Assembly (NCBI GenBank): GCA_028023455.1
Contig: JAQFVV010000012.1
Location: 6,610,499 to 6,674,498, forward strand
Length of the DNA stretch: 64,000 nt
Source: Epiperipatus broadwayi
Taxonomy: Eukaryota > Onychophora > Udeonychophora > Euonychophora > Peripatidae
Direction of reading: 5' to 3'
Part shown: positions 13,525 through 25,008 of the stretch, in pieces
Numbering within the stretch: position 1 is the stretch's first letter
How the letters are laid out: every line of letters begins with the position of its first letter
Translations under genes and position numbers: made by a program
The notes under the pieces: model-generated
The model's input: only the letters and a program-made list of their open reading frames with translations
Told to the model about the DNA's origin: nothing
Database searches by the model: none

Positions 13525-14385
13525 TGGCTGTGCCTCACTGTTCTATTATGCAGAGAGTTGATCCATCCTTGAACGTACATACTGGAATTCCCTTCAGCTT
13601 GCAGTTACTACTCCTGGTCTGCATGCACCTCATCTCTAAAGGTTTCCTGACTCCTGTACACATCATCATACCTGATATTCAACTGCCCAATGATGCTAGA
13701 CCTAAACTCTTCAAATCATTGTTGGTACTTCAAATCTTTCTCATCTATCTCATTTTTTAGATTGCTAAATGCTTGTTTCATTTCAGAGTTGTCCCTCTAT
13801 ACACTATCTATGTTGATCAACAACTTCTCCATGTCTGTAGACAGTCTAGTTTCTATATTTTTATCTCTATTTTTAAGTCTGCCCTAACATTAACTATGTT
13901 TATCTTTAGATTTTCTTTCATAATGGCCATACTATTACTTAATTCTTCCTTCAACCCTTCTTTCATATTTTTCATTTATTCTTTCATCTCTCCTTTCATG
14001 CTATGGTCCATCCTTGCTTCCATACTGTTCATTTCCACTTTCATGCTCATGATTTCTTGAAATATTCATTCCATGGCTGGTACATCTCTAGTAGCTGGTG
14101 CTACTTCAATTTTGGACACTCATGCCATCTCATCATCTAGTGCTTCTTGAGTTTGGGGTATTGCTCAGTCTGTGACACGTACCTGTGAAAAGTGATCAGC
14201 CTCAGTCATAGATCCCTAGATATTTACATCTCTGAAGGTCCTTCCCCACTATTAATACCATCACTTTCTACTTCACTATCACTACTATTTTGTGGTTCAT
14301 TTGAACATTTCATATTTCTATTTAATAAATGCTTTCTGCTCCTACTTATCATTAAATTTTTTTTTAATACTTATACAAAGTTCTT
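13525..14385 (-). pseudogene. Decayed coiled-coil ORF, gag-like
   Basis: This patch is less AT-rich than its surroundings and reads on the minus strand as a broken, charged, helical protein. From high to low coordinates there is an acidic linker (CSNEPQNSSDSEVESDGINS), then a Met/Lys/Glu-rich helix (MKVEMNSMEARMDHSMKGEM, MKEGLKEELSNSMAIMKENL), then a second helical block (MKQAFSNLKNEIDEKDLKYQ, YDDVYRSQETFRDEVHADQE). Stops and frameshifts separate the blocks. Repeated M-K-E-L heptads predict coiled coil. Such N-terminal regions are common in gag of LTR retrotransposons and in ORF1 of some LINEs, and no zinc knuckle or polymerase is seen nearby. Upstream on the same strand (about 15180-14838) there may be LTR remains: AATAAA, then TGGCTCTTGAAC resembling a primer site. 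The family assignment is inference. Confidence 0.4.
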
Positions 14386-14399
14386 TCTTTCTTTATAAA

Positions 14400-16640
14400 T
14401 ACAAATAAATACATGTCATAGGACCTTGTGCTATTCCTTTCTATGCAGCGCTTATATTTGACTTCTTCCTGTATTTCTTTTTTTGTGTTTGTGTAAGTAT
14501 TACTTTTAATGCGAAGTTTTTTAGCCTGTCCATTTATTCACCTAACTCACCTATTTTAATTTAGTTTTATTGGTTAATTATTTATTTATGGTCTCAGTTT
14601 ATCATTTTATGTCCATCAATCAATTCAAATTTGATGTTTCACATGAGGTTCCCTTTCTTGACTAGGTATATCAATTGGCTGCTTCCCAGGTAAATTCATC
14701 AGGGTTGTATATCATGGAAAGTTTGGCAAATTATTAACTTCATGAAAAAAAATTACTATTATTATTTTTTTATATATCAGCCCAGTGGCTTCCTTAAAAA
14801 CTTCTGTTTCATGCCCCTAAAGTTCAAGAGCCAGAATGTAATGGTCCAGGTTTTCCACCAGAAGAGGGGGAATATATCTCACTATAGTCAGACTTAGGGT
14901 CTTTAGATAGGATGTTGTAAATGATGTGATTAATTATCTAACCTATGATCATATCTATCTTCAATGGGATAGTTCTAAGTTTACACATTAAATTTAGATA
15001 TAATTTGGGCTAGTTCATCCACGCCTCACCCCTCTTTCAGATTCCATTGACATCTCAGTATTCAAACTTGAGTAAAATTTTGCCTTCAGCTCTTTTCAGA
15101 GGTGAATTTATTCTAGATAGCAACTACCACACTTCTATACAAATTCCAGTTGAGTGAAGGGTTCATCCAACCAGATCATTATATTATGTTATAATAAGAA
15201 AGTATGTGTATTGATGAACAAATACATAAATAATTTTGACAAACTAGAGACCATTTTAATGAAAATCAAATTAACAATGTTTATTGACTAACAAAATAAA
15301 ATTTCAAAATCCTTTTAACATAATAAGAAATATATATGTGTGTGTCAAATTTGTATCTCTACCATATTAATGATTAAATATGTTTATTATTCCAACCCTC
15401 ACCCATGGTAGATATATATGATAAGGCATGAAATATTTACAAAGTAGATGAAATTAAAATAAAAAAATCATTAATTTATTATTACAACAATCATGAAGCT
15501 GATTAACAATCTTATAATATTATATGAATGTATGTGCAATAGCCATGTTGTCCAATTCCAGCTGTAGAAATTCCATCTTTTCAGGCACCCCCAACTATGT
15601 ACAAGTTGGTTGATAGAAAAGAACATCCACACTTGAAGATTAGTCATTTATACTGAATAAACAAATAAAAATAATCATTAGTTAACAAAAATTAATAAAT
15701 AAACAAGTCAAACTCTGTCCTGTGGTAAGATTTGTGTTCTTAATATGGATATAATATCAAATAAAATCTTACCTTATTCCATATTACAGATGTGGTGATG
15801 ATAATGTTAAGTAACTATGGATGGAGAATTGATCTAAACTTTATTTTAAAAATTTTTTTTGTGTAACTCAATAAACCCCCCCCCCTACTTTGTTGCTTTC
15901 TAATCAATGTGGACTCTTCCATGTTCTAAGCATTGAGACTTTCAAGTGTGAAAATGAAATAAAAATAGAATTCTACAAATGTATATATATATATAAAATA
16001 ATACATAATAAATTAAAACTTTTTTTCAAATCATTTTAATTAATGTTCATGAATTTGGCAAATAATGTCATTCGAAAATACACTATATCTCTCTTTGGGT
16101 CATCCTTCTTTGGTAAGTCATACATCACTCATGGGAACTCCTTGGTGATGCATTTAAAATGATATTATTTCAATCTTGTGTAGTTGCTTTTCCTTGAGGA
16201 TCTATTTAGACATATAAGACAGGACATTTGATGTTTCTTTAGACATTATATAGATAAATATTAAATCATCATGCTTCCTATAGTCAGGGACAATAGTACT
16301 CCAGACCTATGGCAATGTTAAATTAGCCAGAATACATTGCTCAGCAGTTCATAAAAGCTTTAAATTTTCTTAATTCACTATTTGGTATTTAATGGCTTAT
16401 ATAAAAAAAAGTTACTTTATTTGTATATACATGCTGACAATGTTCTACATCTTTATTTTATCCATGTTCAAATAATAGCACAGTTTTTTTATTTTAAATG
16501 TCAATTTAACATCAGTTCAGTTATTTTTATTCAAGCGCATGAATCTATCAAAACTTTTTTCCATTTAAAGATTAGCTATAGTTTTTATATATATAATTTT
16601 GCATTATGAAGATTATATGAATAATTTAAAATGATTCGAA
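14400..16640. other. Mostly non-coding; possible LTR remains near 14.8-15.2 kb
   Basis: Slightly GC-richer DNA at 14640-15180 may belong to the same element as the coiled-coil relic. From 15200 to 16640 nothing is recognised apart from a C10 run at 15876-15885. Confidence 0.35.
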
Positions 16641-16649
16641 TAAGTCATC

Positions 16650-16860
16650 CATATTCTCTTGGATTCGAACAATCGACCTTGGGGTGGAGTTATACAGCTA
16701 TTATATCCTTTTGAAAATAACAAAAGACGATGGAAATGAACTGGGTTTTCTTTTATACTGGGCTTAGTTTCCAGTGCTTAGTAAAATAACAAAAGATGAT
16801 GGAAAGGAATTGGGTTTTCTTTTATATTGAGCTTAGTTTCTGGTACTTAGTATACGAGCA
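16650..16860 (-). repeat. 69-bp tandem duplication beside a tRNA box B-like motif
   Basis: A unit starting AAAATAACAAAAGA (16714 and 16783) is repeated with a 69-bp offset and moderate divergence. Just left of it the minus strand reads GTTCGAATCC (16663-16672), a good pol III B box, but no convincing A box lies upstream. It may be the remains of a tRNA-derived SINE with a duplicated body. Confidence 0.5.
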
Positions 16861-18660
16861 TTACGATTTCCTTTTCTATTGCTTTAGCTGTCTATTGTTG
16901 CACATATTAAGTTGATTGTAAGTAAAAAATAAATAAAATTACATAATAGAATTCTACTTTCATTTTCTACATTTGGTTACCTAGTTGCTGGCTTGATATT
17001 AGGTCATCACTATGTTTACCGAGTCTAAATCTTGTATTGTGATGGAAAATACATTGACATTTAGTTCATTATTGGTGTACATATATATTTGTATGATTTC
17101 TTTAAATGGGTTTTTATTCTTTTATTAGATAAAGGAAATTAATCTATTGTGACATTTATTTAATATAATACTTAATAAAAAATAAACATTTGTTGTATAT
17201 ATATATATATGTGTGTGTGTTTATGTTTACTCTATAAAATGATAATGTATGTTCAACCACCTATTAGCTAATTTTATGATTTAAATGAGATTGATTTAGT
17301 GGTGTGAGTAAACAAAGGCTGGACTCAATTGAATCGTAAGTTACCCTTACAATATAAATATATATATATATATTCTGAGACAATAGAAATTTTTGAAAGT
17401 TTTATTATCTAAATGCCATTTTTGATTTTTGATGTATTGAATACCAAATAAAATTTCCCTCACTAATTCTCCTCACTTCTCTAGCTCTTCCATCACCCTT
17501 ATTAGAATGTTTGATAATTAAAACATATTTATGTATTTCATTTTTAATTTTTTATGTATAGAATATCAAATAAAAATTCTATTCATTAATTTTCTCCATT
17601 TCTCTAGCTGTCACCTTGGGTTAGTAAAAAGTTTGATAATCAAAATATATTTATTAAAATATATTTATGTAATATTTACGTGAAATAATTATCAACAACA
17701 AGATTGCAAAAAATATAACTTTTATTAAATACAATAAACAATAATATTAAAATATACTATTTTATATTTCTCATGTGATAATTTTTAAAATAAATGTAAT
17801 ATATGCAAAAGAAAAATTAAATGCATGGTCCAAACAAAGTTTAAATAATTTAAAATATATTAAATCAATAAAATTTTATTTGGAATACCAAAAAGTAATA
17901 TATCTTCATTTCTTTAGTATGTATATCAATACACAGACAACAACAGATTACTTTATGACATAAGAATATACTTAAAGAGAAATAATAAAAGATTATTAAA
18001 TTTAATATTTTTGCTGCTGTATCCACAGTATTTTGTAACTTAGGTTTTCACATGTTAAACCTATTTTAACTGACAACCTAAAAGTTTATCAATTTCCTAG
18101 TAAAAGTTTATCAAATTAAGTAGTATATTTATTGATGTGCAATGCCATTTTAAATTTTACTTTAACATGTGTTAAATGAAATATATATTTAAACTGAAAT
18201 CTTAAAAGTTTATAAAATTCATTATTATAACTGGCCTAAATTGTCATTATTCAAATGTGAAATTAAATACATGGTTTCAAACACAGTTTAATTAATTTAA
18301 AATATATTTACAAAATTAAATTTTACCTTGCTTTAGTCTGGAATTTTTTAATCAGTGCTGCCCTCTTTTTGGGTTTTTTTCCAGACATCATTCAAAAACA
18401 ATTAAGATATAAATTTTCCATGCATCTTTATATTGCAAGTTACCATTTTTTTAAAAACAATTAAAGCAAAAATTTATATGTTAATAACATTTTATACATA
18501 TAAAAAGAAAATCATGGAATATTATTCAAGATTGGTGTAATATTTATTGAGTTATAAAGTCACAAACAAACTAACAGATTTTCACATTTATATGGTAATA
18601 TAGCTTATGAATCAATAAATTGTACTTGATTTGTTATAATTCCACTGCATATCATTACCT
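16861..18660. other. No recognisable element
   Basis: AT-rich DNA with short (TA)n and (TG)n runs at about 17199-17220 and 17358-17372. No gene is seen. Confidence 0.4.
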
Positions 18661-18666
18661 GAAATA

Positions 18667-18796
18667 AATATCAAATCACCTCAAACCTTAAGAAATTTTC
18701 AGCTACATCCTCTGTAATGCTGACTCTAACACATTTATTCACAGAGGGTGTGGCTGAAAAATTCTTAAAGTTTGAGATGATTTGATATTTGAATTG
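18667..18796. repeat. Small inverted repeat, ~48-bp arms
   Basis: Arms at about 18667-18714 and 18745-18796 are imperfect reverse complements (AAATATCAAATCACCTCAAA versus rc of TTTGAGATGATTTGATATTT), with a short loop. It is MITE-like or a hairpin relic; no TSD is obvious. Confidence 0.6.
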
Positions 18797-19978
18797 TTAT
18801 AAATATAAGATTTTAAATAAAAAATCTCTTCCAAAATCATATTTGAATTTTTAAAATATAGAAAAAAATAATAAAATACATAATGGAAACAAAAACTTTT
18901 ATTACTGCATGATTAGTGCAATATTGGAGGAGGGAGAATAAATTAAGGTAGTTTTGATAAATTGAAATTTATTTATAAAGCTGTAAAATTGTGTTCTAAA
19001 ATTTAAAATTGCATTTATAATTATTAAAATATCAAAAAAGTTTTGCACTGTGATGTTTGACAGAGTGATACCAATTATAGAGTTATTTTTACCATTACTA
19101 TGAATTTAATTTGTTTTTAAAAATATTCAAATAAAATTTAAGTGTAATCTGGAAAAAAATTTTTTTATTAATTGCTATATAAATATTTTGTAATAATAGT
19201 CATAAATAAGTGAATAAACTATGGAAAATATATATTTTTTATCGTGATAGTAGGAGTTTGCAAAGATTCTTGCAAATGTTTTCAAAGCTTAAGGTTAAAT
19301 GGTCATCATTGTTGGCTCATTTGTAGTACTTTGTCTGCAGAATACTGACATCTTCAGATTTTTTTAAACTAATAAATCAATATTTATTTTATTTTTACTA
19401 TATGACATCAAAGAGCTGGACATGACCATATAAAGATAAAATATTCTATAATATCATGTGATTGAGAAAATTTTAGTTAAATAAATATATAAAACAAACA
19501 TTAAAATAAAAAAATTAAATTGTAATTATTGATCTTTTGATGTTGCTTTAATAAGAATACTTTCAACTATGTTTTTTATCAAACCACATTTACACACATT
19601 ATATAAATGTCATAAATATATATAAAGAGAAAAAAGAGAAAAGAATGTGTGAATTTAAAATCCAAGTTAAAATTTATCCCCACTTTGCATAAAATATTCA
19701 CAAACATTGAATATATATTTAAAATTATATGTTAAATTATTTTCACCATCTAGTTAAATTATTAAATATTTTTTTAAAAAAGTCAAACTTTATACTGTTT
19801 CAAATACAATCAACTGTTGGTAATAACACATGGGTTAATATGATTAATTGATGAATGTATTTGGAAAAGTGTAAATAAAATTTGAATTTCTCTAAAAATA
19901 TTTAACAATTCAATTAGATAGTAGAAATAGTTGAATGTATAAATAACTACAAGTAAAACAGCGTCATATCACCTTTTA
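18797..19978. other. No recognisable element
   Basis: AT-rich, with no coding or structured element recognised. Confidence 0.4.
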
Positions 19979-20784
19979 AGACAAATACTAACTCCAAGCA
20001 TTTATGCAACAAGTTCCTATCAGTTTGCAAGCATGAATTTTTCAGACACGTAATGTCTTCAAACCCAGCCTAACAAGCCAGATAGCTACATGGGTCTAGT
20101 ATCAGTGCAGTTTCACCACATAGTCAAAGCCTCTGCAATATATATCATTGCAAAACCCTTTAATGGCACATTTATGAAAAACAAAAACAAGTTATAAATC
20201 ACGGAACTTGCTATCACTTGCATTTATGATCAATAGATAAAGCTTTACCAAAACCTCTGAACAAGCATATTTTTGTTTACATAAACATCAAAAGAGTCAG
20301 AATTCACTATTTCTTTCATTGGCTCCACCTTCAGATCAGCTGATTTCAAGCTAATTTGCTATCATCAGTGAAGGATAGGGCAAGAAACTAGACCTAAATA
20401 CTAAATCCAAGCATTTATGCAACAAGTTCCTATCAGTTTGCAAGCATGAATTTTTCAGACACATAATGTCTTCAAACCCAGCCTAACAAGCCAGATAGTT
20501 ACATGGGTCTGATATCAGTTCAGTTTCACCACATAGTCAAAGCCCCTGCAATATATATCATTGCAAAAACCTTTAAAGGTACATTTATGAAAAACAAGTT
20601 ATAAATCACGTAAATCACTATCACTTGCATTTATGATCAATAGATGGAGATAGTGAATTCTGACTCTTTTGACGTTTATGTAAACAAAAATACACTTGTT
20701 CAGAGGTTTTGGTAAAGCTCCATCTATTGATCATAAATGCACGTGATAGCAAGTTACGTGATTTATAACTTGTTTTTGTTTTTC
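19979..20784 (-). mobile_element. Tandem/inverted hammerhead-ribozyme retroelement
   Basis: Two head-to-tail units are offset by 413 bp (TCCAAGCATTTATGCAACAA at 19993 and 20406). The second unit matches the first for about 255 bp (20392-20647). The sequence then turns back on itself: 20648-20784 is the reverse complement of about 20180-20317 of the first unit. A full hammerhead ribozyme lies on the minus strand at the unit boundary (20328-20374). There is no open frame. A tandem array of ~400-bp units with a type I hammerhead at the boundary is the arrangement reported for animal retrozymes and for PLE terminal repeats. The foldback suggests template switching during reverse transcription. 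No TSD was found. Confidence 0.7.
20328..20374 (-). ncRNA. Type I hammerhead ribozyme, core intact
   Basis: Minus strand: stem I CCTTCA (20374-20369), core CTGATGA (20368-20362), stem II AGC/GCT with a 6-nt loop inside 20361-20348, core GAAA (20347-20344), stem III ATC-AGCT-GAT formed by the last A of GAAA plus the following bases, cleavage triplet AUC with the C at 20334, then TGAAGG (20333-20328), which pairs perfectly with CCTTCA. Every catalytic position is present and stem III is 3 bp with a tetraloop. The one departure is a U-U at the 10.1-11.1 position of stem II. The structure is unrelated in stem sequence to the ribozyme at 6.1 kb. Confidence 0.85.
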
Positions 20785-23058
20785 ATATATATATATTGTA
20801 TCCTTTATAGAGTTGGAAAAGTAATTATATTTTTTTAAAAATTAAATTTAGGTTATTTTCTAACATAAATTTTGATGGTATAGGTAGAAGAGGTTCAAAC
20901 TCAGTAGATAGGAGCCTATAAAGATATATTAGATAGTTTGAACTCATTGTAAGGTGAATTAAATTTAAAATAATACAAATTGTTTAAAAGATAATATTAA
21001 TTTTTATTTATTAGATTTAAAAAATACTACAGAGATAGAATAGCTTAATTATAGCAGTAAATATTTTATATTATAGGTTTAAGGTAATTATTTTTGTTTA
21101 AAATATTATTTAAAGACAGTTAATTTAATATTAGTTTAAAATGTGTTTTCAAAAAGTTAGGGAAAGAAAACTTTAATTTTAGCTTGTTAACAAAAATTTG
21201 ATACATAATAATGTGTAACAAATTTTTAAGTCTAGAGATAATATTAGCAAAGTAATGAATAAAATTATTATCATTTTATTTAAATGTAATATTTTATTTA
21301 AAATCAATTTCAGGTTATTAAAATATTAAAAATTGTTTTAATAAGAATATTTAATTTCTAGATAAAAATATTTAATATTTAAGGTATTAAATAATTTGAT
21401 ATTTAATATTGATGACTCATAGTTTTAAAACTTAATTTTAAAATGATATTGATGTAGTTATGTAAATTAGCAAATTTGAACAAGCAGTATTGATCAATGA
21501 AATCATTGGATTAAGACCAATACATGAAGAGAGGTGCTAGACTGTGATTCTTAGTGATTTCAGTGATTTTAGTGATACAGTGATTACAGATGTGGATTAA
21601 GACAGATTTAGTTTGAAATTTATAGCTATATTTTTTTATACTGTGACAGTAGTAATTTCTTTTAAATTATTATTTTACTTAAAAGTGTTTTGAAAATTAT
21701 AATTGGAATAACTATTTAAATAATGATTCACTAATCACCAATTTCCCTGTCAGTCTATTCTTACTTGAACATGGCTTAGGACTTCAATAATTCTATGGAA
21801 TGCAATAGTAGCTACCTAAATATTGAGATAACGAATACTAAATGTCAAGGAATATACTGCAACACCGGAGAAGATTTATGTAAGAACTTTGAAATTTTTA
21901 TAAATAGTATGTATGGAGTGAGTGAACATTTTTTTTGCTTTAACTTTATCATATTGCAATGAAGCTAATTTATTAAAGTTAATTAAGAGGAATTGGAGAT
22001 GGATTAAAAATCATTGTCATAGTATTAAATTTGAAAAAAAGAAAAGGAAATTAAAACTCTGCTTCTAAGTTTAAAAACTGAATTTTAAATGTTTTATGGT
22101 AAGATGAATGTCTGTTTTATTATATAATTTTTAGTAATAACTCACATTAAATTTGTCTTTGAAGTAATCTAAATGGACTTGTATTTTAAAAATGATATAT
22201 TTAAAGACAAATTGAAGATGACTTTGAAATGTCTTTTACGCTTTTAAAAGGACTTTCTATTGACCAAATTAATAAATAAATGATATACTTTAAAAATGAT
22301 TTTATTTGGAAATAATGAACTCTGATACATCTTTTTAAAAGATTGAAAATACCCCTGGATCCCATTTTATGCAGTAGATAGGTTCCACAGAAAACCCGCA
22401 TTAAAAAAATTGCACAAAACAGACTTAACTTACCTTGAAAAATGGGGGATAGTTTCTGTCATTTTTAGAATTTGCATAAAAGCAAAGCAATAAGAAAAAA
22501 TTACTTTAAAATTCACATTAAAAAAATAAGCAAATAAAGTATGACTAATAAAATATTTGAAAAAAATTAATACAAGACAAACATTTTTACTTTTCTTATT
22601 AACTATGCTATTTAATTTTACATTTTTCATACATATTTTAATCATTACCACTATTTGACAATATGCATTCATTTGTAAACTGGTAAGAAATCAGATTTGT
22701 GATGTGATTTATAATGAGCACCACTTTCAGTCTTGAGCTGTGTTAATGGTTTTCTGTTTCTATATTTAAAAAATGAGATCGAATAAAAACAAAAAGATTA
22801 TACATTATCATTAGAAAGATTAAAAATCAATAAATAATCTTCATTTTTTATTTTAAAAATCTAAAAGATTATTTATTTTTGTTATAGCTAACAAAATATG
22901 TTTTAAAAGTTTAAAATTTTTGAATATTTATTGCAATATTTTTATATATAAATATAAATCTATTATTATTATTTGCTCATTAGTATAAATAGGTTATTTA
23001 CATAGAAGCTAAGATTCTAAATACAGCTTCAGGCCATATTCACATTAGCTGCTAATAT
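20785..23058. other. No recognisable gene
   Basis: AT-rich sequence. Minus-strand frames of 66 and 80 codons (22201-22401, 22430-22672) show no known domain and are not called. Confidence 0.4.
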
Positions 23059-23108
23059 AACATTATATTTTTAAGTCAAATAATTTTACTTTTGGGAAAT
23101 ATATGTAT

Positions 23109-23226
23109 TCAAGCACGAGTGCATGTGGAACTGCTCCCAAAAGCTATTAATACAAAATAGCTAACTAAAAATATTAAACTAGCTGAGCGCTAATACATTT
23201 AATGTTATGCAAATATGCTAATTCCA
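23109..23226 (+). repeat. Left inverted terminal repeat of the PLE
   Basis: Begins TCAAGCACGAGTGC and ends at ATTCCAT. It is the reverse complement of 24837-24996, except that the right copy has about 41 extra bases (24871-24913) replaced here by a few. The repeat runs to the start of the first readable coding frame. Confidence 0.85.
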
Positions 23227-24476
23227 TGCGTGCAGATAAGGGAAACAGATTTGTGTTGATGCACAGACAGGAATACATAGACAATATTAACATACAGATT
23301 AATAAGTTACAGTTTCATAAAATTGATCAGTTCAGCATTGCTAACAATAGAAATAAATTCATTTCATCCATCCTTAAAATACATTGCAATAAAGCCTTCA
23401 CAAAGTCAGAATATTACAGTCTATACCCATCATCATCAGTGCCAACCAGGATTTTTGGAAGTGCCAAAATGCATAAAGACAACACACTGGTCTGATTAAT
23501 GCTAGACTTCAGTGGAGTACATTATGCAAAGACAGCCAAGTGGGTGAACAAAAAACTCATCCAAATGTTGGGCTTTGGAACATACACTATCAATTCATCT
23601 GTACAGTTCGTGTACTCCATCAAAGATTTACAACTAAACCCAAACATCAAATTGGCCACTATGGATGTTTCTGAATTATATGGCTCTGTCAATAAAAACA
23701 AGTCGATCCAAATAGTCAGAGATGAACTTTTGACACAAAAAATAACTCAACCTCAAGTAGATTTCATCCATGACTTTCTACCTTGGTTGGACAGCAACAT
23801 TGTGGCATTTTTCAGAAACCAGTGGTTCTCCATGAAACAAGGCTGGCCTATGGGGTTACCACTGAGTGGTGTAGTTACCAGCATCTTCCTGAACTACTAC
23901 AAGAGAAAAATACCTAGTCTAAACCCATCATGCTTTCTAGTATACACTAGATATGTGGATGACCTATTCATTGCTGCCACCTCTGAGATCATCACACAAA
24001 TCAAAGCTGAATTAGAAACCAATACAGCACTAGTTGTGAATGTCACAACTGGAGACACTCACCAACAAGTTAAATATCTTGATGTCAAAATACAAAGAGA
24101 AAACAACCACTGCCATTATAGTATGGCCATCAAACCATTGGAAATCAGATGCCATACACACCCCCAATCTCACACACGTATAGCACATAAATTATCTGGT
24201 CTAGCATCTTTTTTGCATAGAAACAGATTGTTGTGTAAGAAGGCAGATGCAAAAGCAAATGTAATAGAATACAGAGATGACCTATTGAATTTAGGTTCAG
24301 GCAATCCATTGTTGACAAAAAAATTTTACATATACAGAATAAACGTCTTAACTCTCACATCACACAAGATAAACCCAGATTATTGCTTCCATATATATCC
24401 AATTTACACAAGACATTGCATTCCATCCTTAACAACAAATAACAGCTTTGTTTTCGAACCCCCTCCAAATTTCTAA
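23202..24476 (+). pseudogene. Penelope-like reverse transcriptase (one in-frame stop)
   Basis: Encodes the RT of a Penelope-like element, which copies element RNA into DNA at a nicked target and is related to telomerase RT. Two frame-matched pieces (97 and 325 codons) are split by a single TGA at 23493-23495. Residues just before it are FGSAKMHKDNTLV, matching the PLE K-x-HK box before the conserved RP. The TGA stands where Arg is expected, so it is best explained as CGA to TGA. Then come motif A (LATMDVSELYGSV), motif B (QGWPMGLPLSGVVTSIFLN), motif C (YTRYVDDLFIA, catalytic Asp pair present) and the downstream KYLDVKI strand. The N-terminal region is shorter than usual, and its first residues are encoded within the left inverted repeat. 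The frame ends by frameshift before the endonuclease. Confidence 0.85.
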
Positions 24477-24801
24477 CAATTTAATTAATAACACTAAAGA
24501 CCAAACTCCACTGTTACAGACCCCCCACACAATATATAATATTGCATGTTCCAACAATAATTGTAAAGGCACATATTATGGGGAAAGCAGAGCATGTTTG
24601 GCCACACGATTAGCACAACATAATATTCATACAATAGAGCTCGCAACGATCCTTCTACCTATTCAGTTTTCTATCAGCACCAGAGCACAAGTCACCACGA
24701 GTGCATTTGGGACAATCCCACAATCATGTGTAGATAGAGACATGACCTCAAAAGAAAAATCAAGGAGGCTTTATTCATCTCACGAGACAACGATGCCATA
24801 A
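24448..24801 (+). pseudogene. GIY-YIG endonuclease domain of the same PLE
   Basis: Continues the RT protein after a frameshift near 24450-24475. YNIACSNNNC, then TYYGESRACLATRLAQHN, is the GIY-YIG core. The second tyrosine motif reads YYG rather than YIG, the catalytic Arg follows in ATRLAQH, and Cys residues before it match the CxxxC zinc-binding linker of EN+ PLEs. The rest of the domain, including the usual distal Glu/Ala-rich helix, is garbled, so further indels are likely. In an intact element this nuclease nicks the target DNA to prime reverse transcription. Confidence 0.75.
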
Positions 24802-24836
24802 AAAGGAAGGACACGTGCTTTGCTTTATCAAAAAAA

Positions 24837-24996
24837 TGGAATTAGCATATTTGCATAACATTAAATGTATTAGCAAGCTATGATTATGAAGCCAAGATCC
24901 TATGAAAGTGTCAGCTAGTTTAATATTTTTAGTTAGCTATTTTGTATTAATAGCTTTTGGGAGCAGTTGCGCCGCACACGCACTCGTGCTTGAAAA
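24837..24996 (-). repeat. Right inverted terminal repeat of the PLE
   Basis: Reverse complement of 23109-23226, ending CGTGCTTGA. It carries a 41-bp segment absent from the left copy. I searched both strands of both copies for a hammerhead core and found none. Confidence 0.85.
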
Positions 24997-25008
24997 CATT
25001 ATATTTTT

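Larger units (their letters stand above)
23059..25008 (+). mobile_element. Penelope-like element (EN+) with inverted terminal repeats
   Basis: A direct repeat AACATTATATTTTT at 23059-23072 and 24995-25008 brackets the element and fits a 14-bp TSD. Inside are inverted terminal repeats (23109-23226 and 24837-24996). The left repeat is followed directly by a broken Penelope-type protein: reverse transcriptase, then a C-terminal GIY-YIG endonuclease. A 36-bp tail (23073-23108) lies only outside the left repeat. Inverted pLTRs, a one-sided tail and variable TSDs are described for Penelope elements. At about 1.95 kb with a short N-terminal region this copy is probably 5'-shortened. The base composition of the coding part is clearly less AT-rich than its flanks, as expected of a recent insertion. 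Confidence 0.85.
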
